A stretch of 64,000 nt of DNA from Emydura subglobosa (GCA_007922225.1 ML679958.1:57864838-57928837), one strand, 5' to 3'; shown: positions 11,021 to 22,732, numbered from the stretch's first letter. Numbers and translations: made by a program. Notes: generated from the letters alone by a model not told the origin.

Positions 11021-12847
11021 TATTATTGGACCGTTAAAACTTTTGCTCAGTGAAAGAAATGACACTTCATTTTGGGGAACGAAGGGCCTGTATAGAGTGC
11101 CTGCTTCAGGCTTTGTGCCCCACTTAAAGCCCACACTAAAGGCTTAAATCATGCATGGCCTCATGGGGGTGATTTTACCCCATACTGAGTCTGTGGCAGA
11201 GGAGTACAACCAAGGCTTCTGACTCTCTGTCCCCTGCTCTATCTGCTAACCCGTGTCCCAGGAATTACCGTCTAATCAGTATATCTCCCTTATCTTCAAA
11301 TGTAAGCAGTTGGAACCCCCTCCTCTCTGTGAGACCCTACACTGTCTGGCTCAGCCGTCAAAATGAGTGGGGCAGGTCTGGGCAGAGCAAGATCAGACTT
11401 TATGGAGATGTTCTCAGACAGCAGCTTTGCCTGATGGGGCTCCCACGTCAGAATCCCTGGTGGTGAATCTTTCCTCCACTAGCACAGTTGTCCTCCTGGG
11501 TACAATAGGATGCAAATTGCCTCCCCAATGGCACACCTAGCCCCTGAGCTTCGGGATGCTTATCCAGACCTCTGCGTCATTTGAGGTTTGCCCATTGCCA
11601 ATTTAGATAAGATTAATTGTAAAGAGGGTCCCAAAGTGAAGCCCTGAATCCAGACACCCCAGGTCTTTGAGGAGGAGGTTGGAATTCAGCTCAAAATTTT
11701 TTAATTGGCTCCTGTACCTGTACAAGGCAAACTGAAACTCGGCAGCTTTGGGAAAGTTTGGCACTGGGTTCAAACCTGATGGTGTGATCTTATCTCTAGT
11801 TACTTTACAGCAAGCCATTTGAACTTGTGCCTATACTTGTATATGAGTAACTAAGAGAGCGTGAGAATGTCTGACTCGTCTAGGCACCTGTTGGTTTTAA
11901 TGACCTGCGTCATAACCAGACAGGGTTTAAAAAAAAGACATCATGTAGCCCATTTATTTTGGTTGAGCATTTTTTTGCAGTGCAATTTGATTTGCCAGGG
12001 CACGATAGATTACACTGGACAGTTCCCTATTCAGAACTAATGTTTTAAGATCATAGATCACAACCTTGTTTGTTTCAGAATGAAGCAGAACAACCCTTCA
12101 CCCGCCCACCCCCAGTTAATAAAGTTGCTTCATTGTTCGATAATTAACCTTTTCTTTCCCTGCAGTAAATGAAGTGCAGAGCTTTGTAATTGGTGCTTCT
12201 GTTGTCTTTGACTTCTTATACACCCCTGAGGGGGCATTCAATCATTATTAGGGCTGGATTCTCAGTGTGACTCAGTGACACATAGCTTTTTATCCCTTAC
12301 TTATCCCTGAATAGAGATGCAGCAGAAATCAATAAAATGAATAATTATTACTCAGAACCGAATAGAATTTGGATGTCAAAGAACATGTGGCTCTGAAGTG
12401 TTAAAAAAAAAACAACAACAGAGGTCACTGATTGTGCTGCAGAGTTAAATGAGAAAACACAATTCTCGTTATGGGGTGAGTACTTGAATCTCAATGAAGT
12501 TTCAGTGCTTCGGAAGGAGAAAAGGGTGAGCAATTCTACTGACTAATGGAGAATAACACAATTTGATGTGCAGTTCCCATAAGGTTTGCTGCTGCTTGTA
12601 TACTTTAATTTGATTTAAGCTACATTTTGGTTCTCAGCTAAGTGGGACAACAATATGAATGCAACAGGAGAGAAGAAAAAATCATTTTAGCTTCCAAAAT
12701 TATGTGGAAAGGAAAAAGGGGGATTTTACAAGCTTTCCTAAACTTCCTTTTCAAGCCAACTTCTTCCTTAATTCTATAGAAAAATTCTGAACAGTAATCA
12801 GAATAATCAGGCATGGCATTCTTTCACATTCATAATGTACTGAAGAA
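11021..12847. other. Unique sequence, nothing recognised
   Basis: No gene or repeat is recognised over about 1.8 kb. Short open frames on both strands (10932-11147, 11603-11818, 12348-12533) have no identifiable product. Confidence 0.5.
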
Positions 12848-12925
12848 CAAAGATAGTGCTATGGTTAAGGCACTCAAGAACACCTCAGTTCAGTTCCCAG
12901 CACTGCCACAGGCATCCACCACCTA
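12848..12925 (+). mobile_element. SINE head fragment
   Basis: 'agtgctatggttaaggcac' followed by 'ttcagttcccagcactgcc' matches the tRNA-like 5' part of the MIR-type SINEs in this window. The core and tail are missing. Confidence 0.55.
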
Positions 12926-15900
12926 CTGTAGTAAATGAAATGACCCTCCATAAGCATTGGATTGGGCCCTAAACCAAACCAAACCAAAAACCTGTACTGA
13001 ACCATCAAGAAGGGCACATGCTTAACTGAGTCACTGCAGTTTCCATTATAAATTTTATTGAAACCATGTGTGTCTAGAAGATGTCACACTAGCTGCAGCA
13101 TATCAGTGTATGTTCATGTTTAATGATCTGTTCTTTTTTAATAGAACAGAGGAGATGTTCAACAGGAAACTCAGTCCTCTTCCTTCCCTCCTCCCCCCCC
13201 GCATGCATGAATTTCCCATTGATTTCAATGGGAGCAGGAGCCAGCCCCTGGGGAATCAAAACTAACTAGGTTATTTGTGTGTTACCCAGCTGGGGCCAGA
13301 TTCTTTGTTTCTCAGACACCAGAGGGCATACAAAAATCTTCTTTTCCTATAACCAGTGCTGCCTCAATGGAAGCATACCACAGCACTCTGTACTCTGGAT
13401 GCTTCCACTTGTCCATTGGGATCAAGGCAGCTGGAAGGGATGGGTTAGAGCAGGAACATGTCTTCCCCTTCTGCAATGGCCCCTAGAGCAGGGTCAGCCT
13501 GGCAAGGGGAGCATTCAGTGCCAGGCTACTGACCAATGCAAAATGGGAGCAGCACTTGTGGATTTGAGTCTTCCTGAATTACAATCTTCCCAGTGCTCCT
13601 CCTGGTGGCTTTGCTTTGTTCCACCCCTTGAGTTTGTGGCACAAACAGTCAAGCCCTTTGTTATTAGTGGGAGTGCAAAGGGCATGATCCTGCACATCCT
13701 TCCCGTGTGTGAGCAGTCAGTGCGGCTACGTATGGGATGGAGGGGTTGCAGGCTCAGTCCCATCATCTCTGGAGTGCTCTCATTTCTGCTTTGTTAGGCT
13801 ATTTGTTGTACAGCTCTGCAATCAGGAAACTGTCAAGGGAAGGCAGTAAGATGTGTCAGGTTTCATTATCACTCTGCGGCCTGATAAAAGAGCCAGGATT
13901 AAACAACCACGTTCTCACAGTTTTCAGCTTTCATCTGCTTTTGGGCATGGAGCAGCATTTGAAATGTTGTCACCACTTTCTCCTGCACATCAGGGGAGAC
14001 TGGGCCTCAAGCAGAAGGTATAAAGTATTTTGTTTATTCGGGAAAAGATAACAATCATGCAGTTAGGCTGGATTTGAAAGCCTTGGGTTTCATTAGGGAA
14101 ACTGACTTCAGTTTACGAAGAAAAAAAGGAAAATTTCAAACAAAAATGTTCCAAGACCTCTCATTCACAAGTTTAACTTTTGCCAGTTATGCTTAAACAA
14201 TTTTCCATTAACATTCCTTATTCAGTCCCGTAAGTGGAGAAAGCAAATAAACACCAGTTCAGTGCCTCATGTGTCGTCAGTGATGTTGTATTTGATTTTT
14301 AAAATGCTGTCAGCCAGGAGGGAGGTGTCAGCTACATTGCTGATAATAGAAGGGCCAGAGACTTTGGCAGTGTCTACACATAGCCCAGGGTAGGGGCAGC
14401 AAAGATGGCTTTATGCTATTCAGACTCTGGGCTGATGTGTCCCCTCCCTCTTCCAGTTGCTCCCAGAGCAACCACAGGAACTGCTCTAACTTGAGGCTGC
14501 CTTTCCTTTGCCTACAGGCTGCACGCAGTCTAAAATCTTCGTGGCAGCGAGTGCTAGGGCTACCCACCTCTGGCACGTCCCTCTGTGCCAAGGCTGGTGG
14601 GATGCTGAGAAGCACAGGGCCACTAACATTAGCCCTGTACGGCGGGAATTCTCACCCCACCCATCGTGGCTCACTTACGGCCTCTGCGTGCTGCAAACGT
14701 GGCATGTTGCTGAATCAGACCAGTGCAGGGTCAGTGCAATACGCTGTAGAGTCTGTACAGGAGCAGATTGGGAACTGCTTTGTGAACTTAGCAGAATTTT
14801 GCCAGTAGGGATGGGGGGTGGGAATACCTCTACTTTCGCAAGAGTGCCACTGGATCTCTAGTGACCATTTCATGACTCTTCTGCAGGAAAGCACCTCAGG
14901 ACCCTAAGTCCATTCAGCCCAGCATGTTTGGTTTTTTTTGCAATACCCGGGTTTTCAGTCATTGCCTCCTCTCCATGTGCTGACCAGTAATATATTGCCA
15001 ATATTTTAATAATGGGCTTCTGCACAATGCTCCCTCTTAACCTGTGATCAAGCTCCTTTTACCTTGTTCCGAGCTGTGCAGAGGTAACCCACTGGGGACC
15101 ATGCGTTACAAGTCCCGCTCAGTGCTGATCCCCAGAGGATACAATTTGTTAGAAGCAGTAGCTAAGGCGGCTGGGTTCTATAGCGATAATGCCTCGAGTT
15201 TTAGCTCTGGAGGGGCCCCGGTTCAGTCCCCCATGTGTCAGGCAAGATGGTGGCCATCATACAATGAAGAAGAGTAAGGAACTGGGGGATCTAGTCATTT
15301 GTTTTTTTCATCACCATAAATGAGGAAGGTAATAGCACTGGGCAAACAAACTTATATCGAGTACATTTGCTGGAAATGTTTATACTTTGTTCGTGAATTA
15401 TGTATTGAGTACACGTGTATAGCTTAGCAAAATCTGCAGCTTGGGTCATTTGAACTGTGGGGAGGGAGCATGGGGGAGAAGGCGAAGGAGAGACGGAGGA
15501 TGGTGAGGAGAGAAGGAAGTGAAAGTGACAACCTTGACCTCGGAATATTCTCCCTAGGTAACTTTCAGAAAATACATGCCATTTGGGATAATCTAGACCA
15601 TCCTAAAGACAAAAGACTGCTTTTTAGAAGAATTTGTATGCACCTCAGGGATAAGTCATTTCTAGCAGTCATTTCAGCCGTATACAGAGAGGGAAGAGAT
15701 TGCCTGAGAAATCACCTTTCAGTGTAGTTGTAGAATTTTAGCCAGAGCCTCCCAAGATTGCCAGACAGACTCCTTTCACCACATTACTACTGCTGACCTG
15801 TCACGACCTTGGTTATGCTGTCAAAGCAGAGGTTTACAGCACAAAGTGGTGGATCTTTACCTGAGAACTCCATAAGGGACTAGAGAGGGAAAAATTAGAT

Positions 15901-16284
15901 GATCAAGGATATACAGCACCCCTTAAAGAAATAAAAATGGGGTTAAGAGAATAGGATATTGCCAGGAGTGCTCTCACTTATTTAAAGACTAGTTGTCTAG
16001 CTGTTTTACATCCTGTTAGACTCTCTGTTCAACAAAAGGTAAATATAGTTACCATGGCTTTCCTTGCCACACGCAAACAAACAACATTGTACACACCCCC
16101 TTATACCTTGCAATCAGTCCTTTCTGTATTGAATTTTTATCTGCAGACCTCTTTATCTCATCTTTGTGGTATGCATAACCCTGAACACAAACTGGCTAAT
16201 GGTGAATCACAGCTGTACATAAGTATTGCAATTGCATATCATAAACATAAGTGTCAAAACACAACTTTGAAGGCATCTCAAAAG
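12926..16284. other. Unique sequence with unrecognised open frames
   Basis: No recognised gene. Open frames at 13279-13797 (172 codons), 14413-14808 and 15470-15727 have no domain I know, no clear splice context and unremarkable composition. The 15470-15727 frame (MGEKAKERRRMV start, 85 codons, charged then hydrophobic) is the only one I would not dismiss outright. A copy of the symmetric phrase 'cccattgatttcaatggg' lies at about 13215-13232. Confidence 0.45.
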
Positions 16285-16288
16285 AGTC

Positions 16289-17356
16289 TACATTCATGAC
16301 ATTTTCATCATCTGGACCCACGGAAAAGAGTCCCTCGAAGAATTCCACCAGGATTTCAACAATTTTCACCCTACCATCAACCTTAGCCTGGACCAGTCCA
16401 CACAAGAAATCCACTTACTGGACACTACAGTGCAAATAAGTGATGGCCACATAAACACCACCTTATACCAAAAACCCACTGACCGCTATACGTACCTACA
16501 TGCCTCCAATTTCCACCCAGGACACATCACACAATCCATTGTCTACAGCCAAGCCCTAAGATACAACCGCATTTGTTCCAATCCTTTAGACAGAGACAAA
16601 CATTTACAGGATCTATATCAAGCGTTCTTAAAACTACAACACCCACCTAGGGAAGTGAAGAAACAGATGGGTACCCAGAAGTCACCTACTACAGGACAGA
16701 CCCAACAAGGAAAACAACAGAACGCCACCGGCCATCACCTACAGCCCCCAGCTAAAACCTCTCCAACACATCATCAAGGATCTACAACCTATCCTGGAAG
16801 ACGATCCCTCACTTTCACAAACCTTGGGAGGCAGGCCAGTCCTCACTTACAGACAGCCCCCCAACCTAAAGCTAATACGCACCAGCAACCGTACACCATT
16901 CAACAGAAACACTAACCCAGGAACATATCCTTGCAACAAACCCCGTTGCCAATTCTGCCTGCATATCTAGTCAAGTGACACCATCATAGGTCCTAACCAT
17001 ATCAGCCACACCATCAGGAGCTCGTTCACCTGCACATCTACTAATGTGATATACGCCATCATGTGCCAGCAATGCCCCTCTGCCATGTACCTTGGCCAAA
17101 CCAGACTGTCTCTACACAAAATAATAAATGGACACAAATCAGACATCAAGAATGGTAACATCCAAAAACCAGTAGGAGAGCACTTCAGTCTCCCTGGACA
17201 CTCAGTAACAGACTTGAATGTTGCCATACTTCAACAAAAAAACTTCAAAAACAAACTTCAGCGTGAAACTGCAGAGCTGGAACTCATATGCAAACTTGGC
17301 ACTATCAGACTAGGTCTGAATAGAGACTGGGAGTGGCTAGCCCACTACAAAAAATA
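16289..17356 (+). pseudogene. PLE RT/GIY-YIG endonuclease remnant
   Basis: Frame one opens with YIHDIFIIW (16289-16315), where the family has a catalytic YIDD, so an Asp is replaced by His. It continues through FHQDFNNF, IHLLDTTVQ and YQKPTDRYTYLHASN. A net one-base shift near 16655-16668 moves the reading to another frame, which reads TYSPQLKPLQ and then CNKPRCQFCLHI, a Cys/His motif typical of the family. After a stop at about 16969 the GIY-YIG domain follows: VIYAIMCQQC, YLGQT, NGHKSDI and GLNRDWEWL, ending at a stop near 17355. The Arg expected after the YIG motif is Ile here. The protein would have copied and inserted the element; this copy is inactive. Confidence 0.88.
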
Positions 17357-17523
17357 ATGTTCCCTCTTTTGGCATTCACACCTTCCCATCAACTGTTGTG
17401 AATGGGACCTATCCACCCTGATTGAATTACCTCGTTAACACTTGCCCTCCTCACTGTGATGTAACTCACCCATCCTTGCATGTGTATATATATCTACCAA
17501 ACTGACGTTTCCACTTCAAGCAT

Positions 17524-17560
17524 CTGACAAAGTGGGTTTCTGCCCACAAAAGCTTATACC
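17524..17560 (+). ncRNA. Decayed hammerhead-ribozyme-like core in PLE tail
   Basis: 'ctgacaa' (17524-17530), a perfect stem-loop 'gtgggtttctgcccac' (17532-17547), 'aaaa' (17548-17551), then 'gcttat'. This matches the order CUGANGA, stem II, GAAA, short stem III of hammerhead ribozymes, which have been reported in Penelope-like elements. Both conserved core guanines are A here, each at a site where CG would become CA. The copy should be inactive. The assignment is by motif only; stem I was not established. Confidence 0.55.
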
Positions 17561-17612
17561 CAAATAAATTTGTTAGTCTTTAAAATGCCACAGAACTCTC
17601 GTTGTTTGTCTT

Positions 17613-17849
17613 TATTGTGCATTCTTTTACAGGAAAGATCCATTCCATAGTAACCTTCAGGCACACCTTGCTCAGGGGGCACTTCTGGGCCCTACTCACA
17701 CTTCTCAGGTAGCTGAAGGTACTGGAACACTGATGCACCTGACTGTTCAGTTCCAAACTGCTTGGGTTGCATGTGACATGCAAACAGCAAAACTGTACGG
17801 GCAGCTTGGCTAACACCTAGGTACCTAGAAAGGATAAATTGTTTTGTGC
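17613..17849. other. Unique sequence, nothing recognised
   Basis: A short stretch between the PLE and the next SINE. The minus-strand frames here (17580-17816 and 17692-17973) lack any known domain. Confidence 0.4.
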
Positions 17850-17940
17850 TTATGGCATTGAACTGCGGCTCTTGAGATCCATCGAAAACTCCTGGCTCTG
17901 CCATGGACCTCCTGTGTGACCTTGGGCAACTAGCTAAGGT
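17850..17940 (+). mobile_element. SINE fragment, head and core
   Basis: 'cctggctctgccatggacc' and 'ctgtgtgaccttgggcaac' are the MIR core blocks. The copy breaks off at about 17940, exactly where a palindrome-family sequence ('cagatttttaaaggtattt') begins. The same kind of junction occurs at 26210. Confidence 0.7.
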
Positions 17941-18010
17941 CAGATTTTTAAAGGTATTTAGGCATTGTTCCACTTAGAATTGCAATGCCTGGCTGATTTA
18001 GGAGCCTAAA
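17938..18010. repeat. Short palindromic element, incomplete
   Basis: It starts 'ggtcagatttttaaaggtat' and contains 'tttaggcattgttccact' facing 'tttaggagcctaaag'. It resembles the larger copy at 26210-26362 but lacks the matching right arm. Confidence 0.5.
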
Positions 18011-18011
18011 G

Positions 18012-18345
18012 GTTCGTCTACACATGAAGTTATACACAGCAAGATTTTGCAGTTTTGTGAATTTGCAGTGTACTAGATACTCCGCACTAACTCCCTGTAG
18101 GGACACTTTCACTGTGCATTACAAGTGCCCTCAGGCAATTCACCTTAATGCACTTTAATATAAACACAGCCACCCCTTCAGCATGGATGCAGTTATAGGA
18201 GTATAAAGATGCTTGTTCTGATATAGCGATTCCTGTTCGGGAAGGGGAATAAGATCTACAGGTATAAAGGTACCTTTTATATTGACATAACAGAGTCCAC
18301 ACTAGAAGTTGTACACAACTGTAACTATTCTGGTAAAAAAAACAC
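18012..18345. mobile_element. Possible DNA element with 'gtctacac' end
   Basis: 'ggttcgtctacacatgaag' at the left resembles the left ends at 5513 and 55294. 'gtccacactagaagttgtac' near 18295-18314 could be a decayed right part. No clean inverted repeat or duplication could be matched. Confidence 0.35.
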
Positions 18346-18529
18346 ACACCCCAAAATTTAGTTTCTTCCTCCTGTGAGGAACTGTACTTTAAGATGCTCT
18401 TGCATGACATGCAATATACATTTTTCGTGTTATGCAATGCTGATTAGTTAGAGCTCAGACACTGAAGGGAGAAGACCTCTTAGGCTGCTTGGCATTGAGT
18501 GAGAACACCACACCATCATTTGTCTGCCT

Positions 18530-18655
18530 GTAAGATTTTAAGGGCAGGGACTGTCTCTTACTATTTGTACGTACAGTGCCTCGCTTATAGGGCCCTGATC
18601 TTGGTTGGGACCTCTAAGAGCGTCTGTAATACCAATAATAAATAATAATAATAAT
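18530..18655 (+). mobile_element. L2-like SINE tail
   Basis: 'gggcagggactgtctctta', 'tagggccctgatcttgg' and a terminal (aat)n run reproduce the tail of the full-length copies at 6004 and 44775. Head and core are absent. Confidence 0.75.
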
Positions 18656-20398
18656 CCATAGATATATGTGTTTTGCACCCCTCCCTCCCTGCCACTTCCA
18701 GCGTATGCTGTGTGACATGGATGGGACCAAAACCCTTAGGCTATTCCAGAAGGATCATGCCATAAGCTGGCAACATAGGGTGTTTCCCACCTCTGAATAG
18801 CTGTCAGAATCTTCTCCCCAAAAATGAAGACGCTAATAATGGGTGTGACCAAGAAGCAGAAGGAAGAGCCAATGACAGTCCATGTTAAAATTGTGCGTTC
18901 ATGGATGCTACCACATGTGTGACACTAACCGGCCCTGCCCACTCTGTGACTCCTACCAAAGGAGTCATGTAGTGTTGTCTGCAGCCACTGGCATCCACCA
19001 TGTCCACTAGCCATTACTGAAGGGGCTGGAATGGAGTGTGGAGGAGTGTCTCTTTGTGCACCTGCTAAAGAGCCATTGGCTTGGGTATTCCTTGCAGCTC
19101 ATGGGCACTTACATATTTTCAAGCCCTGCATCCTGCCTATACCAGTTTTCTAGAGTAGGGGGAAACATGGGACCCAATGGCCATATGTCAAACTTACAAG
19201 GGGTGGGGATTTAATACCTTGTTCCCCTCTGAATGGCTTTTATGTGGAAAAACTGGGGCCTTTATAAACAGCTTAAGTAGTTTAACTTCAAGACAATTTG
19301 TGAGGCACTACTGAGCAGCACAGGAAATCCCCCTCCTTCTGGGAATGAACACCCTGGTTTCACATTTCACACAGCCAGAAAGACTCGATTTCATCTACAC
19401 CAATGTAAAGCCAGAAGTGCCAAAACCAAATCCAGAAAGGCAGAAGTGCAGTGCAGAGCACTGAGCACAAAACCACCAGTAGAGCAGGATGCAGTCTTAT
19501 TTTTTTCAATGAGTTCCCTTTCCTCTGATCCAAAGACAATTGGGAATCTGTCCATTGTTTTCAATGGAACCTGGATCAGGCCCTAACAGTGAGGCATGGA
19601 GCTGCATAACACTACAGCAAACAAATAAAGAGAAATTAATTGAAATGTTCAATAATGTGAATGGCCTGAAACCTCTGTTTGCTTTTCTAGGGATGTGAAA
19701 TAAATCATATTGATACACGTGAGCAGCTGGTACATGGTGTGGTTCGAATGCAGAAGTTTATACTCAGCATGAAAGGTTAAAAGTTGAAGACCTCACCCCA
19801 TGTTTGACAGTAGCAATAAACGTCAGCAAGTAGCCACTCATCAGGCAATGACTCTGCCGACAAGTGCACTGTTGCCTCAGACAGAATCAGTTTGTTCCTG
19901 TCACTGAAAAGCTAGCTTTGCAGAGCTCTCTGGCAGGTTTCTTTGAACCAGGCTCTGCTGAACCACCAGCTTTGATCTGCTTTGCAGTATCTTTATTTTC
20001 GTCAGGGCTTAACTCCCCAGATTGTCATATCCTCAGGTAAAGCCTTTTGAACTCTGCTGCAGTGTGCAGCTAGAGTGAAGGGTTTCCCCTATCAGTCTGG
20101 AGAAGCACTTAGCACAAAGCCTGAAGGCCAGAATTGCCAAGACCTTCTCACTGGGATTGATTTACTAATTATTGACTTCAATTTCATGCTCCATTTGTAT
20201 TAATTTGACTTCTAAAGGAAGAGTTCCATGCTATATTTCAGCAGAAAATTCCAATTCACATTCATCAGCTCTTTAAATCTTATTCACCATGAGAGAAGAG
20301 ACTTAATGCACAATCCCATCGCTACCGAGCAAAACAGCTCACGCCATCTCTTCAGCACCAAGATTTTACACATTCTGTGATTTATTCATAATAATAAT
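18656..20398. other. Unique sequence, nothing recognised
   Basis: No gene recognised. A symmetric phrase 'ccattgttttcaatgg' lies at about 19551-19566, flanked by 'tctgatccaaag' and 'ctggatcagg', and belongs to the dispersed palindromes described separately. Confidence 0.5.
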
Positions 20399-21314
20399 TG
20401 TGATGGGGTGTATCCCCACCCAGGCGATGAACCAGAGGCCCAGTGTGCTACCTGATTGCTCCTGAGGCGAGAGCCATTAAAGATGACACCCGGCTGGGGA
20501 GGGACTGGGTGATGATTATAAAATCAGGAAGCTTAAAGACAAAGGGAACTGCAGGGAAAGAGCTTCCCTTCAATCTCTGGAATTAGAGAATGGGGAAAGA
20601 GCAAACCCTGCAGGCCTCATTGGAGTAGAGGCGGTTGGCAAGAATCCAGGCGTAACATGAAGCAGGCCCTGCTGGGACACCCTGACCAAAAAACAGGAAG
20701 TGAACTTCCCGGAAGAGAGCTCTCAGAGATGTCTGATTGAGAGGGATGTCAAGTCCAAAGAGGGCAGAAGTGGCTTTTGTTTACATATTTGGCTTGGAAT
20801 TTTGTTGGGGGGATTCCAGTGGAGGGTCCTGAGAGTCTTGGCCCTGAACAAAGGGTGAACCTGGTGAGCTTGTGGGGAAGAAGGCCTGAGAGACACTGGG
20901 TAAAGAACAGCTCAGGGAAACAATAGCAAGGAGTTGGACTGAGCAGACTTTGGATGACAGTTATAGGGTCCCTGGGTTGGAACCGGGAATGGGGGAGGTC
21001 CCAGATTCCCCTTACCAGCCTTGGCAAGATGGCATGAGTCCAGAGAAGGGGATGACAGAGAGCCCTGAGAGAAGGGTATGAAAGCCACAGGGCCTGGAGT
21101 TGGGGCTGAAGACTTTTTGGATGTTTGGATTGTTTATTTGGTTGGATTCTTTGTTACTCCAGAAGGGTGGGAGGGTGTCGAAACCATGACTTGGCCAGAG
21201 GGCCAGATTATGAGAAGATACCACAGCAGCATGGGGGGCCCCGGACAGGGAGAGAATCGCTATGCCAAGCTTGGCCATGAGGAGTTGCTCCAGTGGTAAA
21301 TGAACTCCCTCACA
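20399..21314. mobile_element. LTR-like or other TG...CA block
   Basis: This block is GC-richer than its surroundings. It begins 'tgtgatggggtg' and ends 'ctccctcaca', giving TG...CA termini with a short imperfect inverted repeat, as in a solo LTR. It is 916 bp long with no coding frame and shares a motif with 1-250. I could not find a flanking direct repeat or a clear polyadenylation signal, so a different repeat class is possible. The frames at 20749-21027 and 21012-21341 (both minus) lie in it and look fortuitous. Confidence 0.35.
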
Positions 21315-21344
21315 ACAACAAATAATACTACTACTTAGCACCCT

Positions 21345-21535
21345 TCGTATTCAAATCTTTAAAAATATTAGTTACTGAATCATTAAACCTCCGACAGTGA
21401 GTAGGGATTAGTCCTGTTTTATGGAGGGGGACCTGAGATAGAGAGATCAAGTGACCCACGGCCACAAAGTGCATTAGTGTCATAGCCAGGATTAGACTTT
21501 AGGACCGCCTAGTTCCTCGTTCAGAGTTGCACTCA
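21345..21535 (-). mobile_element. MIR-type SINE, reverse orientation
   Basis: In plus orientation it reads 'ggattagtcctgttttat', 'gatagagagatcaagtga', 'catagccaggattagact' and 'gcactcaggcacctgg', the reverse-strand order of MIR blocks. The copy is strongly diverged. Confidence 0.75.
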
Positions 21536-22616
21536 GGCACCTGGACCATACAATATGTTTTCACGAGACATTGCCTAATTAAAGAAAACATTGACAGGAC
21601 CGCACATATGACAGGAGAGTCTGCCTCAGTCATCTATCGTTGTCCAAACACCCATACGATTATCACACTTTTTTAGCACTCCCATGCAAGAGGTAGATTT
21701 CACAGGACAGTCCTAGGTCCAGTCCTACCAGTAAAGGAAGAAGTGTTTCACTGGAAATAGTAAGCTCCTAATGTTTGCCATTCTCAGCATTATACTGATT
21801 ATTCACCCATTTTGCACCTAGATATGTTTAAGGATTTCCAGACACTAGCAGCTGAGCTTGGGCTGACAAAAAACAGACAGCTGCCTTCACCCCACTGTCC
21901 TACTGTGGTGTTGAGTGCATAAATGAACCCAAATGCATTCTTTTCTTTGCAATCTCTATTCCTGTTGTAACCCCTCTAATATTGTTTTCTTCTTTTTCTC
22001 TACGACAGCACTGCAGACAGCTATGCAGACAAAGGTCTTGTTGGCGACAGACAAAAAAAAAAAAAAGTATTATAAACTGCTCATTGGGATTCCTTGATCT
22101 TGCAGTCTCCGGCCATCCCAATCACCAATTATTCTGGCTGGGATTGGATTACACTGAATCAGTCCAGTTTCCCTTTTCCTGTCAGTGAAGACAGAAATCC
22201 TCAAGAGTCAGAGCTAGAGTGATTCAGCTGGTCCTCCTAATTTCAGTGCTTTGTGTTTGGGACTGGAAGTTCTGAGTAATTTCCAATCATAGTCATGGCT
22301 ATGGTGGGATAGGTGTTTCAGGATGCCGAGAGTGCACTGGTACAGCTGTGGTTTTGTATCAACTGTGGATGCAATAAAATGGGTCTGTGAATGTCAGAGT
22401 CTCTGTGTGAAGTTGACTTCAATGGGAGTTTTGACTGCAGAACAACTGAGGAAAACCTGAGGAGAAAAACTGAGGATTTGTCCCATGTTGTCCCTCACTA
22501 GTATGTAACTGCACGTAAGGGGGTTGGGGGCACTTGTTGGGGGAAGAAGGATTGTTTGAGGAGGTTCAAGGCCTCCATGGCTTCTGTCTGCTTCGCTGTG
22601 CAGGCAAATAACCCAA
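21536..22616. other. Unique sequence, nothing recognised
   Basis: Contains an A14 run near 22053-22066 with no gene-like sequence before it, so I do not call a processed pseudogene. A phrase 'gacttcaatgggagtttt' lies near 22415. Confidence 0.5.
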
Positions 22617-22732
22617 CTACTTTTAAGAGGGAGGTTGACAAACTTGTTAGCAAGATTATATGTTGGGGTTGCTTCTATGGCAGGGGAACAATTCTGTGAC
22701 CCAGGAGCTCCCTTCCTGTCTTAAGTTCCTAA
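22617..22732 (+). mobile_element. CR1 3'-end fragment
   Basis: 'gaggttgacaaacttgtta' followed by 'cttctatggcaggggaaca' and the terminal 'ggagctcccttcctgtctta' fits a CR1 3' UTR of another subfamily. It is 5'-truncated and diverged. Confidence 0.65.

Larger units (their letters stand above)
16285..17612 (+). mobile_element. Penelope-like element, 5'-truncated
   Basis: It begins at the YxDD region of the reverse transcriptase and carries the rest of RT, a linker with a Cys-rich motif, a GIY-YIG endonuclease and a 3' tail. The RT-plus-GIY-YIG order defines Penelope-like elements. The tail (about 17500-17612) contains 'agtgggtttctgcccac' and 'caaataaatttgttagtc'. Sequence upstream of about 16285 shows no PLE similarity, so the copy is truncated like a typical retrocopy. 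Confidence 0.9.

Noticed and set aside
13279..13797. 172-codon plus-strand frame as a gene
   Set aside because: No known domain. A second plus frame and a minus frame overlap it, and no splice or promoter context is evident.
15180..15235. tRNA-derived SINE from the B-box-like 'ggttcagtcccc'
   Set aside because: No convincing A box at the right distance and no matching copy elsewhere in the window.
20399..21314. Endogenous retrovirus
   Set aside because: No gag, pol or env similarity nearby. Only a possible solo LTR can be argued, so it is listed as LTR-like with low confidence.
22053..22070. Processed pseudogene ending in a poly-A tract
   Set aside because: The sequence before the A-run has no coding similarity or polyadenylation signal at a proper distance. 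The A18 run near 25664 was rejected for the same reason.
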